Part shown: positions 45,634-55,752 of the stretch, piece by piece | Layout of the letters: each line of letters starts with the position of its first letter | Position numbering within the stretch: position 1 is the first letter of the stretch | NCBI RefSeq assembly: GCF_000012965.1 | Contig: NC_007575.1 | Location: 1,116,001 to 1,180,000, forward strand | Length of the DNA: 64,000 nt | Origin: Sulfurimonas denitrificans DSM 1251 | GTDB lineage: Bacteria; Campylobacterota; Campylobacteria; Campylobacterales; Sulfurimonadaceae | Direction of reading: 5' to 3' | Made by a program: the position numbers and the translations under genes | The notes under the pieces: model-generated | What the model was told of the DNA's origin: nothing | Seen by the model: only the letters and a program-made list of their open reading frames with translations | Database searches by the model: none

Positions 45634-47511
45634 TTGAATATGACAGCAAAAGAACTCAACAAGGCTATTGAAACATTTTTCGCCAATCAAAAGCCAAAAG
45701 AGTGTTCCACTTACGAATCACTTATAGAACTTTTTGACAAACAACCAACAGCTGCACAAGCTGCAAATATTTTTAAACTAATACAGAAGCATAAAGCTTG
45801 CATATATACATCATCAGAACATGCGAAATTGCTTAATGACAAAGAAGCAGAAGCTAGAAGAAGTGCTCAAAGAAAGATGATTGAGAATAACGAGACAGAC
45901 AGCTTTGACATATTAAAAGAGCATGAACTGCTTGAGTGGTCAAGATCTGATTCGCCTGTTCGTATGTATCTTCGTGAAATGGGTCAAATTCCACTGCTTA
46001 CAAAAGAAGAAGAGATTGAGATAAGTAAGAAAATAGAAGGCGGAGAGAGTATTATCATTGATGCAATCTGTTCTGTTCCATACCTAATAGATTTTATACT
46101 TGACTATAGAGAGCCTCTGATAAACAGAGAAAGAAGAGTTAAAGAGCTTTTTAAGAGCTTTGAAGATGAAAAAGACGAGAGTGATGATAGTGAAGATAGC
46201 GATGATGATGTAGAAGATAGTGATGAAGAAAATGTAGTTGAAAAAACATTAACTGCTAAAGATAAAAGTAGAGTAGAAAAAGTAACTATAAGCTTTAAAG
46301 CTTTAGAAAAAGCTAAAAAAGAGTGGATAAAACTTGCTGAAAAATTAGCTGAAAATACTGATGCTGAACTCACAGCTGATCTCGTCATGCATTATCTAAG
46401 CGCTACTTATAAAAAAGGGGTTTTAAAAGAGAGGCTATTAGATCTAGGACCTACTTCAAAGCTCATAAATGAGCTTGTAAAAGCTATGGAGACCGCACTA
46501 AAGAGTGATGAAGGTTATGATAAAGAGTTAAAAAGATTAGAGTATAAACTACCTCTTTTCAATGCAACACTTAAAGCAAATCATAGAATACTAGTTGATA
46601 AGATTTGTGATTTAACAAAAGAGGATATAGCTACTATGGTGCCTGAAGCCACCATGGTTAGCACATACATGGAGATTAAGAAGTTAGTTCAAACAAAAGA
46701 GGCTTCAAAAAATAGCTTTGATATGGATCCAGAAAAGTTAGCAGATATTTTAGAACAGATTAAACGCGGTAAAAATATCTCTGAAATCTCCAAAACAAAA
46801 ATGGCTAAATCAAACCTTAGACTTGTTGTATCTATTGCTAAGCGCTACACAAATCGAGGATTACCTTTCCTTGATCTTATTCAAGAGGGAAATATAGGGC
46901 TTATGAAAGCTGTTGACAAGTTTGAGTATCAAAAAGGTTACAAATTCTCAACTTATGCTACATGGTGGATTCGCCAAGCAATCTCTCGCGCAATTGCAGA
47001 TCAAGCAAGAACTATTCGTATCCCTATTCACATGATAGAGACTATAAATCGTATTAACAAGATTATGCGTAAACACCTTCAAGAACATGGTAAAGAGCCA
47101 GATGTTGAAGTAATTGCACTAGAAGTTGGTCTCTCAGTTGAAAAAGTTAAAAATGTAATTAAAATCACAAAAGAGCCTATAAGTCTTGAAGCACCTATTG
47201 GAAGTGAAGATGATGGGCGCTTTGGCGATTTTATTGAAGATAAAACATCGCTATCTCCTTCTGATGCTATCTTAAAAGATGACTTAAGAGTTCAAATTGA
47301 GAGTGTTTTAGAGCAGCTAAATGAGAGAGAGAAAGCGGTTATCAAGCTTCGCTTTGGAATTATGGATGATGAGTCTGATAGAACATTAGAAGAGATTGGA
47401 AAAGAGCTCAATGTAACTCGTGAGAGAGTTCGTCAAATCGAGTCAAGTGCAATCAAAAAATTAAAACATCCTAAAGTTGGAAGAAAACTTAAAAATTATA
47501 TAGAAGAGTAG
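45634..47511 (+). CDS. rpoD: RNA polymerase primary sigma factor RpoD (sigma-70)
   Basis: 625 aa from a TTG start; an ATG two codons on is possible, but AAGG spacing favours TTG. Region 1.2 ([29 protein letters not shown]), regions 2.1-2.4 ([57 protein letters not shown]) and 4.2 ([16 protein letters not shown]) are all complete. The non-conserved insert holds a Asp/Ser/Glu run near residue 180-205. Divergent from flgFG. Confidence 0.98.
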   Translation: MNMTAKELNKAIETFFANQKPKECSTYESLIELFDKQPTAAQAANIFKLIQKHKACIYTSSEHAKLLNDKEAEARRSAQRKMIENNETDSFDILKEHELLEWSRSDSPVRMYLREMGQIPLLTKEEEIEISKKIEGGESIIIDAICSVPYLIDFILDYREPLINRERRVKELFKSFEDEKDESDDSEDSDDDVEDSDEENVVEKTLTAKDKSRVEKVTISFKALEKAKKEWIKLAEKLAENTDAELTADLVMHYLSATYKKGVLKERLLDLGPTSKLINELVKAMETALKSDEGYDKELKRLEYKLPLFNATLKANHRILVDKICDLTKEDIATMVPEATMVSTYMEIKKLVQTKEASKNSFDMDPEKLADILEQIKRGKNISEISKTKMAKSNLRLVVSIAKRYTNRGLPFLDLIQEGNIGLMKAVDKFEYQKGYKFSTYATWWIRQAISRAIADQARTIRIPIHMIETINRINKIMRKHLQEHGKEPDVEVIALEVGLSVEKVKNVIKITKEPISLEAPIGSEDDGRFGDFIEDKTSLSPSDAILKDDLRVQIESVLEQLNEREKAVIKLRFGIMDDESDRTLEEIGKELNVTRERVRQIESSAIKKLKHPKVGRKLKNYIEE

Positions 47512-47522
47512 TAGATTTAAAG

Positions 47523-48206
47523 ATGACTTTTGAACAGCAATGGATAGAGTATGATTACAACCCTTTCATACTCTTTAACTCTTCCATGAAGATACTCTCG
47601 CTTAATGCTGAAGCACAATTTTTGCTTGGTTATGCAAGTGCGGAAGAGATTTTCAACCTTGCAACCACTTATGCAAATATCTCTTTTGGATTTAAAACAA
47701 CTTTTCTTGAGTTAGGTTTTGGTCGTTACAATTTTTTTGCCATTACTGTTGGTTATGAAAATGATGAAACAATCGGTATTAAACTCTACCAAGCACCCTC
47801 CTTTAAAATAAACAAACCTAAACCTATAGGTGAAGTTGCAAATATCTATGCTCTCGTTGACTTATGTATTTTAACTTATTCTATAAACTCAAAAATAATT
47901 TTTGAAAAAATTTTTGATCCTACTATTCCAGAAATTATTATTGATTCAAATGGCTTCATAAGGATTTTAAACAAAGTTTACTCATGCTATGAGAAAAGCC
48001 AAAAGATTACCACAAAAATATTTTATAGAGTTGGTGAACATCTAAAATTTGAAGATAAAAAATACTCCATATTCTCCATAGAAATAAGTGCAAGTGAAGT
48101 AGATGAAGAGAGTTTAAATGAGTTAAAAGCTTTGAGTGCAAAGAGTAACTTTTTCATTGATATTCAAAAAAAGATAACTATAAATATTCCTATGATTTTA
48201 TCTTAA
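47523..48206 (+). CDS. PAS-like protein downstream of rpoD
   Basis: 227 aa. Residues ~10-45 look like the start of a PAS fold (YNPFILFNSSMKILSLNAEAQFLLGYASAEEIF); the rest is not recognised, and no histidine-kinase motif (H box or ATPase N/G boxes) is present. I recall a similar protein near rpoD in other Campylobacterota. Starts 11 bp after rpoD and overlaps the convergent membrane protein gene by 17 bp. Function unknown. Confidence 0.8.
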   Translation: MTFEQQWIEYDYNPFILFNSSMKILSLNAEAQFLLGYASAEEIFNLATTYANISFGFKTTFLELGFGRYNFFAITVGYENDETIGIKLYQAPSFKINKPKPIGEVANIYALVDLCILTYSINSKIIFEKIFDPTIPEIIIDSNGFIRILNKVYSCYEKSQKITTKIFYRVGEHLKFEDKKYSIFSIEISASEVDEESLNELKALSAKSNFFIDIQKKITINIPMILS

Positions 48207-48708
48207 AACTTAAATCTCTTGAGATAAAATATCCCGCTAGTATGCCAATAAAAAGAGATGGGAGATAGATTTTTATATCTAATATTTCATTATTTCTAAG
48301 TGCAACAAATCCTAAAATTAAAAATAGATACGGAGCCAATCTAAAGAGTGAAACTGACGCTCTTGAGCCTTTTTTAATATCTTTTAAATTTAAGATTTTT
48401 ATCCTTTTTTTTTCCTCTTTAACAATAGCTTTTAAATCAAGCTCTTCAGCAGGAGCATCATTTATTGGTGTTTCATCATACAGCTCATAAGGATCTTCTA
48501 CTTCATCCAAAAAATCTCTTTTTTCATCTATATTCTCTAGCTCTACTTGTGCATTAATCATCTTTTTATAAGCATAAGAAGAGCCTGCAATAATTAAAAA
48601 GCTACTAAGTGAGGCTATTTGCATATTTATAAAAAAATCAAAAGATACTAAAGCGGTTGCTAATATTAAAAACTCAAGAATCAAGAGATTTTTAATAGTT
48701 TTTTTCAC
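48190..48708 (-). CDS. Membrane protein of unknown function
   Basis: 172 aa from a GTG at 48708 with AGGA spaced before it; a longer ORF would cut deeper into the AtpZ-like gene. Two membrane segments near the start (LLILEFLILATALVSFDFF and SLSSFLIIAGSSYAY), a charged acidic middle region, and two more at the end. Not recognised. Overlaps the AtpZ-like gene by 17 bp. Confidence 0.7.
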   Translation of the reverse strand: MKKTIKNLLILEFLILATALVSFDFFINMQIASLSSFLIIAGSSYAYKKMINAQVELENIDEKRDFLDEVEDPYELYDETPINDAPAEELDLKAIVKEEKKRIKILNLKDIKKGSRASVSLFRLAPYLFLILGFVALRNNEILDIKIYLPSLFIGILAGYFISRDLSFKIKS

Positions 48709-49015
48709 TATAATCCTCTTCGTCATCTTCTTTATCATCAAGCTTTTTTTTAACGGCATATCTTGGCTCTTTTGCCAACTCTTCAAAGACTTTATACTGT
48801 TTTGAATAAGCTTTGTAAACATTTAAGATTGCTGCTGCAATACCTAAGAAAACACCTATCCAAAGCGTCCAAGCCGCTCCTGTCATATTTTTTAGTATTA
48901 AACCTATTCCAACTCCCATTAAAACGGCTACAACTATAGAGATTCCTAGAGAAAGGCTATCTGCAGCTTCTATTATTGGCTTTATTTTGGGAGTTTTTTC
49001 TTCTTTTTCAGACAT
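48692..49015 (-). CDS. AtpZ/AtpI-like membrane protein
   Basis: 107 aa from ATG at 49015. Two membrane segments ([22 protein letters not shown] and [24 protein letters not shown]) in the AtpZ/AtpI-type hairpin, and a polar tail. Members of this family sit near F0F1-ATPase genes and act in c-ring assembly or ion transport, but no ATPase genes are present here, so the role is uncertain. Start overlaps hemL by 8 bp. Confidence 0.8.
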
Positions 49016-50300
49016 TTGTAATTTCCTTAAAGACTTTAGCACTTGCTTTAATAGTATCTTCTATCATCTCATCAGTAATAGCAGTTGAGATAAAACCTGT
49101 CTCATAGAGTGAGCATGCAAAGTAAAAGCCCTCTTTGAGCATCTTAGAGTGAAATAAGGCAAATAGTTTCTCATCGGAGTTGCACGCATCTGCAAAGTTT
49201 TTCACTGGCTTCTCGTTGAAGAAAAATCCAAACATACTTCCTCTTGTGTCTATCTGCATTGCTATGCCATAAGTTTTTGCAGCTTCTTGCATACCCTCAA
49301 CAAGTCTTGTTGCACGAGAGTTTAAAACAGAGATGATTTGTCCATTTTGTTTGAGTTTTGTAATAGCTGCAAGACCTGCTGCCATAGCAACTGGATTTCC
49401 GCTCAGTGTTCCTGCTTGATATACTGGTCCCTCGGGGGAGAGTTTAGCCATAATCTCGGCTCTTGCTCCAAAAGCACCAACTGGCATTCCACCACCGATT
49501 ACTTTTCCTAGAGTTACTATGTCTGGCTTTACGCCAGTGATAGATTCCGCACCATGTACAGAGGCTCTAAAACCACTCATAACTTCATCAAAGATAAGCA
49601 AGGCACCATTTGCATCACAAAGTTCTCTTAGCTCACGTAAAAACTCTTTATCAGCTGGGACAAGTCCCATATTTCCAGCAATTGGCTCTATTATGACGCA
49701 AGCTACATCTTTGGAGTCAGAAAAGCACTTCTTTACGCTCTCTATGTTGTTATACTCTGCTAAGAGTGTATGCTTTGTAAAATCAGCTGGAACTCCTGGA
49801 GAGCTTGGGTTTCCAAACGTTGCAGCGCCACTTCCAGCTTGAACTAAAAGTGAATCGCTATGTCCATGATAACACCCTGTGAACTTTACAATATCATCAC
49901 AGTTAGTATATCCACGAGCAAGACGGATAGCACTCATTACAGCCTCTGTTCCACTGCTTACAAATCTAATCTTCTCAATTGAGTCAAACATGGAGATAAC
50001 AAGCGCAGCCAAATCACTCTCAGCTTGTGTTGGAGCGCCAAAACTAAGACCATGTTTGACAGCTTCTATAACAGCACTCTCAATGCTCTCATCTCTATGT
50101 CCAAAAAGAAGAGGACCCCAGCTTTGAACAAAATCAACATATCTATTTCCATCTATATCTGTTAAATATGCACCACTGCCATTCGCTATAAAAAGGGGCG
50201 TTCCTCCAACACTTTTAAAAGCTCTAACTGGAGAGTTTACGCCTCCTGGAATTAAGTTTTGTGCTTCTTTAAAAGCTTTTAATGAATTATCTATGCTCAT
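49008..50300 (-). CDS. hemL: Glutamate-1-semialdehyde 2,1-aminomutase
   Basis: 430 aa PLP enzyme. [11 protein letters not shown] near the start, [28 protein letters not shown], and the PLP lysine in [16 protein letters not shown]. Makes 5-aminolevulinate from glutamate-1-semialdehyde, the C5 route to heme. Downstream partner genes are not here. Divergent from the TonB-like gene. Confidence 0.97.
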
Positions 50301-50356
50301 AAAATGACCTTCTGTTTTTTTGTAATTATATCGAAGTTGTATTAATCTACATTAGT

Positions 50357-50362
50357 TATAAT
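50357..50362 (+). promoter_or_regulatory. -10 box of the TonB/TolA-like gene
   Basis: Consensus TATAAT 31 bp before the TTG start. A copy of TACATGTA (50375-50382) lies between box and start codon. Confidence 0.55.
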
Positions 50363-50393
50363 CTCGCAAAACTTTACATGTAAATGGAACTGC

Positions 50394-51278
50394 TTGAATC
50401 GCTCATACTTCTCTCTATTTGTTGCCATCTTGGTACATGTTTTGTTGATGCTTCTTTTTTGGCTATTAGGAACCATCACACCTGAAATAAAAAAAATTCA
50501 AAAACCAGAAGAGAATAAAATAAAGCTCTCACTTAAAGAGATTGAAAAAAAAGTGCAAAAGGATGATGATGGTGAAAAAAAAGTTATAGAAAAAACACCA
50601 GATATCGCTCCACAAATGCAAAGAGGAAAACAGTTAAAAGAGATAACAAAAGCTCCAAAAAAAGAGCCTATTAAGTATGATGAGCAAAAAATCTCAGAGC
50701 AAAAAAACACCTCACAATTAAACAAATCTCAAGAGCCTCAGCCAAAAGAGCCTAAACCAAAGACAGAACCTCTCCCTCCAACTAAACCATATATTCCGCT
50801 TTTACCACCACATGTAGAAGAGAAGAAAGAAAAAAGCAGCGATCCTCTTGCTTGGATGAGAGAAGATAAATCAGAAGAGCAGAGTAAAGATGAAAAAGTA
50901 AAAAAAGCCTCAGGAAGCAGTGTTGGAAACTCTGATTTAAGAGAGCTTTATGGAGATGAGTTCTCTAAGTTTACAGAGGGGCAACAGAAATACCTCATTG
51001 ATAATCAAGAAATTATGAGAAGAATTACTCAAGAGATACTAAATAGAGTTGCGAGTGTAAATCTAAGACAAGAGATGAATGTAAATAAAGTAAATATTGT
51101 TGAGTTTTATCTTCATCCAAATGGAGATATGAGTGACTTTAAATTTTTACAAAATAGCGGTTATCATATACTTGACTCAACTACTCAAGAGACAATAGAG
51201 TTTGCATATAGCAGATATCCAAGACCTAAAGAGAAGATTCTTATAAGATACAACGTATTTTATAATCTAGCAAGATAG
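50394..51278 (+). CDS. TonB/TolA-like energy transducer
   Basis: 294 aa from a TTG start. One N-terminal membrane helix (LFVAILVHVLLMLLFWLLG), a long Lys/Glu then Pro-rich periplasmic spacer (residues ~35-150), and a C-terminal TonB-type domain (residues ~195-294; FYLHPNGDMSDFKFLQNSGYHILDSTTQETIEFAYSRYP). The membrane segment and spacer fit both TonB and TolA; the C-terminal fold fits TonB. No ExbB/ExbD or receptor gene is adjacent, so the partner is elsewhere. Confidence 0.85.
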   Translation: MNRSYFSLFVAILVHVLLMLLFWLLGTITPEIKKIQKPEENKIKLSLKEIEKKVQKDDDGEKKVIEKTPDIAPQMQRGKQLKEITKAPKKEPIKYDEQKISEQKNTSQLNKSQEPQPKEPKPKTEPLPPTKPYIPLLPPHVEEKKEKSSDPLAWMREDKSEEQSKDEKVKKASGSSVGNSDLRELYGDEFSKFTEGQQKYLIDNQEIMRRITQEILNRVASVNLRQEMNVNKVNIVEFYLHPNGDMSDFKFLQNSGYHILDSTTQETIEFAYSRYPRPKEKILIRYNVFYNLAR

Positions 51279-51286
51279 AGAACTAT

Positions 51287-52219
51287 TTAAACGTTTTTAT
51301 TGAGTGTTGCCAATGCGCCTTTGTAAATTGGCTCATCTATAAAACCGAACTCTTTATCCTCAAAACCGCTAATTCCCTCTTCTTGTTTTAGTTCAAATAG
51401 CTTAACAATTATCTCTGCACGTTTTATCTCTGCTTCACTGCTAGTAAAAACTCTATTTGCAATAGAGGCTTGAGTGGGAGAGAGGCACCCTTTTGCATCG
51501 TAGCCCATACTTTTTTCCAAAGAGAGCCACATCTCAAATTCAGGCAGTTTTTTAAACTCTTGATATACAAAAGAGACGGGTTTTACCCCTATTGATTTAG
51601 AGCTTATCAAAAAATGAGAAAGCATATACAAAACTACTGGATTCTCTCTTGAAATAAGAGTTTGGGATAACTTCATATCAGCAAAAATATCCAAAATCCC
51701 TAGATAAAAGGTAGTTACATTTTTATCAACTCTTAGCTCTAGCATACTATTCCATGCCTCTTTTGTCTCGATTGAGAGGTGAAGCTCTATCTTCTCATCT
51801 AGGAGTTCACATACAGACTCTACCTCTTTTTTATCTCTGATTTTTGGGACTCTTATAGCATCTGGCATAAAATTCTTTAGATATGCTATCTCATCATATC
51901 CGCCCTCATTTAGGGCATTTACACGAACTATTAATTTTTTATCGCACCTTTTGTAGTATGAGAGAAAAATAGCACACAAAACAAGCGCAAATGGCTTATC
52001 CACTTTACTTACACCATCTTCAAGGTTTAAGATTATAGCGTCGGCTTCAAGAGTGTCAATTTTTGTTAAATGTTTTAAGTTGTTACAAGAGAGCATTAAG
52101 AGTGAGCGAAAATCTGCTCTTTTATTTAGAGTTCTACATGTAGGCACAGCAAGCAAATTAAGAGCTTTTAAATCTCTACTTTCATAAGCCTCTATTATCT
52201 CTTGTAAATTATTTATCAC
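51287..52219 (-). CDS. CitE-like aldolase/lyase (HpcH/HpaI-type)
   Basis: 310 aa. Aldolase-type TIM barrel: LMLSCNNLKHLTKIDTLEADAIILNLEDGV, IVRVNALNEGGYDEIAYL, MPDAIRVPKIRDKKEVE and LHLSIETKEAWNSM align with the citrate lyase beta-chain/malyl-CoA lyase superfamily. CitE-like proteins can act on citramalyl- or malyl-type CoA esters; no other citrate lyase subunits are present, so the substrate is open. Overlaps the cytochrome c gene by 4 bp. Confidence 0.85.
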   Translation of the reverse strand: MINNLQEIIEAYESRDLKALNLLAVPTCRTLNKRADFRSLLMLSCNNLKHLTKIDTLEADAIILNLEDGVSKVDKPFALVLCAIFLSYYKRCDKKLIVRVNALNEGGYDEIAYLKNFMPDAIRVPKIRDKKEVESVCELLDEKIELHLSIETKEAWNSMLELRVDKNVTTFYLGILDIFADMKLSQTLISRENPVVLYMLSHFLISSKSIGVKPVSFVYQEFKKLPEFEMWLSLEKSMGYDAKGCLSPTQASIANRVFTSSEAEIKRAEIIVKLFELKQEEGISGFEDKEFGFIDEPIYKGALATLNKNV

Positions 52220-52548
52220 TTTTTCTTTTTCTCTTGAAGATAAAAGTAGAGTGCTTTAATCTCTGTTTGTGTTAAAAAGTACCTTGGCATACCATTTTTT
52301 CTAACATTTAGAGCTCTATAAAAATCATTAAAATCCATACTGTTAATACCTGGAGCAAAAAATGTTTTCTGTTCCTTATTATGTTCATACCTTGCGACAA
52401 TTTTACCCTCTCCAAACTCACCATGACACTTATGGCAACCAATTCCTCTTGGGTTTTTATATAGTGACGAAGAGTACTCCATCGGAGTTATAAAACTACT
52501 TTGTGCAAAAAGAGACAATGGTAACAAAAGTAACAACATATCTCTCAT
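52216..52548 (-). CDS. Monohaem c-type cytochrome (periplasmic)
   Basis: 110 aa from the ATG at 52548 (AAAGG site upstream); the longer ORF is unsupported. Signal peptide (LLLLLLPLSLFAQ), a CHKCH haem-binding site near residue 40 (GCHKCHGE), and a Met in NGMPRYFL as the likely sixth ligand. Member of the small class I cytochromes used to shuttle electrons in the periplasm. Overlaps the CitE-like gene; no clear functional link. Confidence 0.9.
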   Translation of the reverse strand: MRDMLLLLLPLSLFAQSSFITPMEYSSSLYKNPRGIGCHKCHGEFGEGKIVARYEHNKEQKTFFAPGINSMDFNDFYRALNVRKNGMPRYFLTQTEIKALYFYLQEKKKK

Positions 52549-52573
52549 AAAGCGACCTTTTAATATATAAAGG

Positions 52574-52579
52574 TATAAT
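52574..52579 (+). promoter_or_regulatory. -10 box of folD
   Basis: TATAAT 28 bp before the folD start, in the divergent region with the cytochrome gene. Confidence 0.55.
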
Positions 52580-52607
52580 AACAAAAAAATAATATTATGA
52601 GGTTTAA

Positions 52608-53465
52608 ATGCAACTTCTTGATGGAAAAGCACTCTCTGCAAAGATAGAAACAACTGTAGCCAAAGAGGTAAAAGAGTTAAAAAACAGCACTAACTTAGTT
52701 CCTGGACTTGCAGTTATTTTAGTAGGGCAAGACCCTGCAAGTGCTGCTTATGTAAATATGAAAAAAAAGGCATGTGATAGAGTCGGTTTTTACTCTGTAA
52801 CACATGAAATGCCAAGCGATATATCCCAAAGTGCAATAGAAAATACGATTACTATGATGAACAACAACCCAAATATCGATGGTATTTTGATTCAACTTCC
52901 ACTCCCCACTCAGATAGATACAACAAAAATATTGGAGCTTGTAGAGCCAAGCAAAGATGTTGATGGTTTTCATCCATATAATGTAGGAAGGCTTACAACT
53001 GGACTTGATGGATTTGTCCCTTGTACTCCTCTTGGTGTTATGGAGCTTTTAAAAGAGTACAAAATAGATGTAAAAGGTAAAAATTGTGTTGTTGTTGGTG
53101 CATCAAATATAGTTGGAAAGCCTATGGCTGCACTTCTGTTAAATGCAAATGCAACAGTTGAAATTTGCCATATTTTTACAGATGATTTGAAAAAACATAC
53201 ACTGGCCGCAGATATGATTTTTGTAGGTGCTGGTGTTATAAATCTTATAAAAGAAGATATGGTTAAAGGTGGTGCTATTATCGTAGATATTGGCATAAAC
53301 CGTGCCGAGAGTGGAAAACTTGTTGGAGATGTTGATTTTGAAAATGTAGCAAAAAAATGCTCATTTATAACTCCTGTTCCCGGTGGCGTTGGTCCTATGA
53401 CAATCGCCATGCTCCTAAGCAACACACTAAAAGCCGCAAAAGCACATGCAAAAGAGAATGAATGA
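52608..53465 (+). CDS. folD: Bifunctional methylenetetrahydrofolate dehydrogenase/cyclohydrolase
   Basis: 285 aa. NADP-binding motif VVVGASNIVGKPMAALLLNANATV, substrate loop PLPTQIDTTKILELVEPSKDVDGFHP, and PVPGGVGPMTIAMLL close to the C terminus. Catalyses two one-carbon interconversions. Overlaps lepB by 4 bp. Confidence 0.97.
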   Translation: MQLLDGKALSAKIETTVAKEVKELKNSTNLVPGLAVILVGQDPASAAYVNMKKKACDRVGFYSVTHEMPSDISQSAIENTITMMNNNPNIDGILIQLPLPTQIDTTKILELVEPSKDVDGFHPYNVGRLTTGLDGFVPCTPLGVMELLKEYKIDVKGKNCVVVGASNIVGKPMAALLLNANATVEICHIFTDDLKKHTLAADMIFVGAGVINLIKEDMVKGGAIIVDIGINRAESGKLVGDVDFENVAKKCSFITPVPGGVGPMTIAMLLSNTLKAAKAHAKENE

Positions 53466-54271
53466 AAGAATTTTTATACAAAACATACAGATTTTCCAAC
53501 TCATGGACGGGAACTATAATAATAGTTCTCTTTGTTATATTTTTTATCGCCCAAGCCTTTAAAATCCCAAGCGGTTCAATGAAAGACTCCCTTTTGATAG
53601 GAGACCACCTTTTTGCTAAAAAATTTGCTTATGGTGTCTCTATGCCACATATTCCATTTTTAGAGGTCTCTATTATGCCATGGAGCGATAGATTGCGTCT
53701 TGTAGATGGCGATAAACCTCAGCGTGGTGATGTAGTTATTTTTAGACCTCCTCACAACACCAAGCAGCACTTTGTAAAGAGATGTGTAGCCCTTCCTAAT
53801 GATGAACTTTTTATATCAAATAAAGATTTGTATCTTCATCATAGCGAGGGTGATGTATGGATAGAGGATAATTTTAAAGAGCATGAGATAATTACTTTCG
53901 CAGGAAAGCTTTGGGTGAAAAATCCATATACAAAAGAGCATCCAGGGATTCATCATGATGAAAAAATCGTGAACAATGGAAGATACCCAATGGAGATTTT
54001 TCACTTTGCACCAATTAAAGTTGATGAAGGTTTCTACTTTATGATGGGTGATAATCGTGACCACTCAAACGATAGCCGTTTTTGGGGTGCAGTTCCTTAT
54101 GAAAATATTGAAGGAACTCCTTGGTTTGTCTATTTCAGTATTGATGACAACTGGGAGATTAGATGGGATAGAATCGGAAAAACACCAACCGATTTAGAAG
54201 ATGCTTCTCATTTAAGCAAAGCTGTTGCAGAGAGAATAAAACAAGATAAAGATGATCATGGAATCTATTGA
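53462..54271 (+). CDS. lepB: Signal peptidase I
   Basis: 269 aa. One membrane helix (GTIIIVLFVIFFIAQAF), catalytic Ser in IPSGSMKDSL and catalytic Lys in FVKRCVALPNDEL, then the GDNRDHSNDSRFWG box E. Cleaves Sec signal peptides at the periplasmic face. In the operon folD-lepB-M50 protease; the next gene starts within its last 20 bp. Confidence 0.96.
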   Translation: MKEFLYKTYRFSNSWTGTIIIVLFVIFFIAQAFKIPSGSMKDSLLIGDHLFAKKFAYGVSMPHIPFLEVSIMPWSDRLRLVDGDKPQRGDVVIFRPPHNTKQHFVKRCVALPNDELFISNKDLYLHHSEGDVWIEDNFKEHEIITFAGKLWVKNPYTKEHPGIHHDEKIVNNGRYPMEIFHFAPIKVDEGFYFMMGDNRDHSNDSRFWGAVPYENIEGTPWFVYFSIDDNWEIRWDRIGKTPTDLEDASHLSKAVAERIKQDKDDHGIY

Positions 54272-54935
54272 TTTATTAAAGATATCAACTGCTGTCTTAG
54301 CTCTAGCAATAGCTATTATAGGACATGAGATAATGCATGGCTGGGTTGCTTACATGTATGGTGACACAACAGCAAGAAACGCTGGAAGATTATCTATAAA
54401 CCCTATCTCGCATGTTGATTTAGTTGGTACAATTATCGTTCCTGCAACTATGTATTTTTTGCCGATGCTTCTTGGAGCAGATAGCGGTTTCTTATTTGGT
54501 TGGGCAAAACCTGTACCAATCAACATGTCAACTGTTATAAAAAATGGCGGATACAACGCTGCTATGCAAGTTGATTTGGCTGGAATAGTATATAACTTTA
54601 CACTTGCAGCATTTGCTTCTATCGCCATAGTTGCTATGAATCAACCAACAAGTGAAGACTCTTTAATCTATATTTTTTCTTACATGTTAGTTTTACAACT
54701 CCTAGTTATAAATGTAGTTCTTGGAGTATTTAACCTTCTTCCGATACCTCAGTTTGATGGTGCGCACTTTATCATGCATCTTAGTATGAAATATAGACTT
54801 GATTTTGTTGCAGAATTCTTTTACAAATATGAAAGATATGGAATAATTATAGTTCTAATAATTCTTATGACACCGATTAAAAACTTTGTACTACTGCTAC
54901 CAGTACAGACTATTTTAGCTATGCTACTACCATAA
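54252..54935 (+). CDS. Site-2-type membrane zinc protease (M50 family)
   Basis: 227 aa, about five membrane segments. Zinc motif HEIMHGW (HExxH) near residue 27 and NLLPIPQFDGAHF with the third ligand, both in membrane helices. No PDZ domain, so it belongs to the short subgroup; the substrate is unknown. Alternative start two codons later is possible. Overlaps lepB. Confidence 0.92.
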   Translation: MIMESIDLLKISTAVLALAIAIIGHEIMHGWVAYMYGDTTARNAGRLSINPISHVDLVGTIIVPATMYFLPMLLGADSGFLFGWAKPVPINMSTVIKNGGYNAAMQVDLAGIVYNFTLAAFASIAIVAMNQPTSEDSLIYIFSYMLVLQLLVINVVLGVFNLLPIPQFDGAHFIMHLSMKYRLDFVAEFFYKYERYGIIIVLIILMTPIKNFVLLLPVQTILAMLLP

Positions 54936-54948
54936 AACAAGGAAGATA

Positions 54949-55386
54949 ATGAAATTTTATATCGCAACAGATCATGCTGGATTAGACCTCAAAGATTATA
55001 CAGTTGAGTTATTAAAAGATAAAGGTCATGAGGTTGTAGATCTTGGACCATTTTGTAAAGATAGAGTCGATTATCCTGATTATGCTACTAAAGTGTGTGA
55101 AGCTGTTTTAAAAGACAACTCAGCATTTGGAATTTTAATATGTGGTTCAGGAATCGGTATGAGCATGGCTGCAAATCGCTACTCTAACATACGCGCAGCA
55201 CTTTGTCATGACGCATATACCGCTTCAGTTGCACGTGGGCATAATGATGCAAATGTTCTTTGCTTTGGTGAGAGAATTATAGGAAAAGGTGTAGCCGAGT
55301 CTATTATAGATGCTTGGATTGCTGGGAGCTTTGAGGGCGGTCGTCATGAGCAACGAGTTGCGAAAATAGAAGCGATAAATACTTAA
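54949..55386 (+). CDS. rpiB: Ribose-5-phosphate isomerase B
   Basis: 145 aa. TDHAGLDLKDYTVELL at the start and LICGSGIGMSMAANRYSNIRAALCHDAYTA, with the active-site Cys, are typical. Interconverts ribose-5-phosphate and ribulose-5-phosphate, needed for nucleotide and pentose metabolism. 13-bp gap to the preceding gene. Confidence 0.97.
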   Translation: MKFYIATDHAGLDLKDYTVELLKDKGHEVVDLGPFCKDRVDYPDYATKVCEAVLKDNSAFGILICGSGIGMSMAANRYSNIRAALCHDAYTASVARGHNDANVLCFGERIIGKGVAESIIDAWIAGSFEGGRHEQRVAKIEAINT

Positions 55387-55409
55387 ACTGCCTACTTAAG
55401 GAAAAAAAC

Positions 55410-55742
55410 ATGTTTTTTGAATGGTCACTTTTAACAATATTATCAATGGCGGCTTTTTACTTTTTTGTAAAGATGTTTTACTTTAAAAGCATTACAAACA
55501 AAGAAAAGAGAAGTAATGACTTGATGAAACTTACTCTTCAAGAGGCTGAGATACTTATAAGAAAATATCAGATTCAACTTCAACGTGCATTAGGTAATGT
55601 TGATATTTTAAGTGATGAGTTAACAAAACTAAGAAATGAACTCAAAGTTTTAAAACAGAGAAATACAAAACACAGACAAGAGACTGATCGTCTCAACAAT
55701 AAAATTAAAGCATTAGAGAGTCGTATAGACGCTCTACTTTAG
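55410..55742 (+). CDS. Membrane-anchored coiled-coil protein
   Basis: 110 aa. N-terminal hydrophobic helix (LLTILSMAAFYFFVKMFYF), then a long coiled coil (EAEILIRKYQIQLQRALGNVDILSDELTKLRNELKVLKQRN). Not recognised by family. Between rpiB (23 bp) and apt (10 bp), so it belongs to the operon. Confidence 0.85.
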   Translation: MFFEWSLLTILSMAAFYFFVKMFYFKSITNKEKRSNDLMKLTLQEAEILIRKYQIQLQRALGNVDILSDELTKLRNELKVLKQRNTKHRQETDRLNNKIKALESRIDALL

Positions 55743-55752
55743 AGGATAAGTT

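Noticed and set aside
46104-46388. Antisense open frame in rpoD
   Set aside because: It mirrors the repetitive Asp/Ser/Glu insert of rpoD (Ser/Leu-rich product), with no start signals; a codon-composition shadow.
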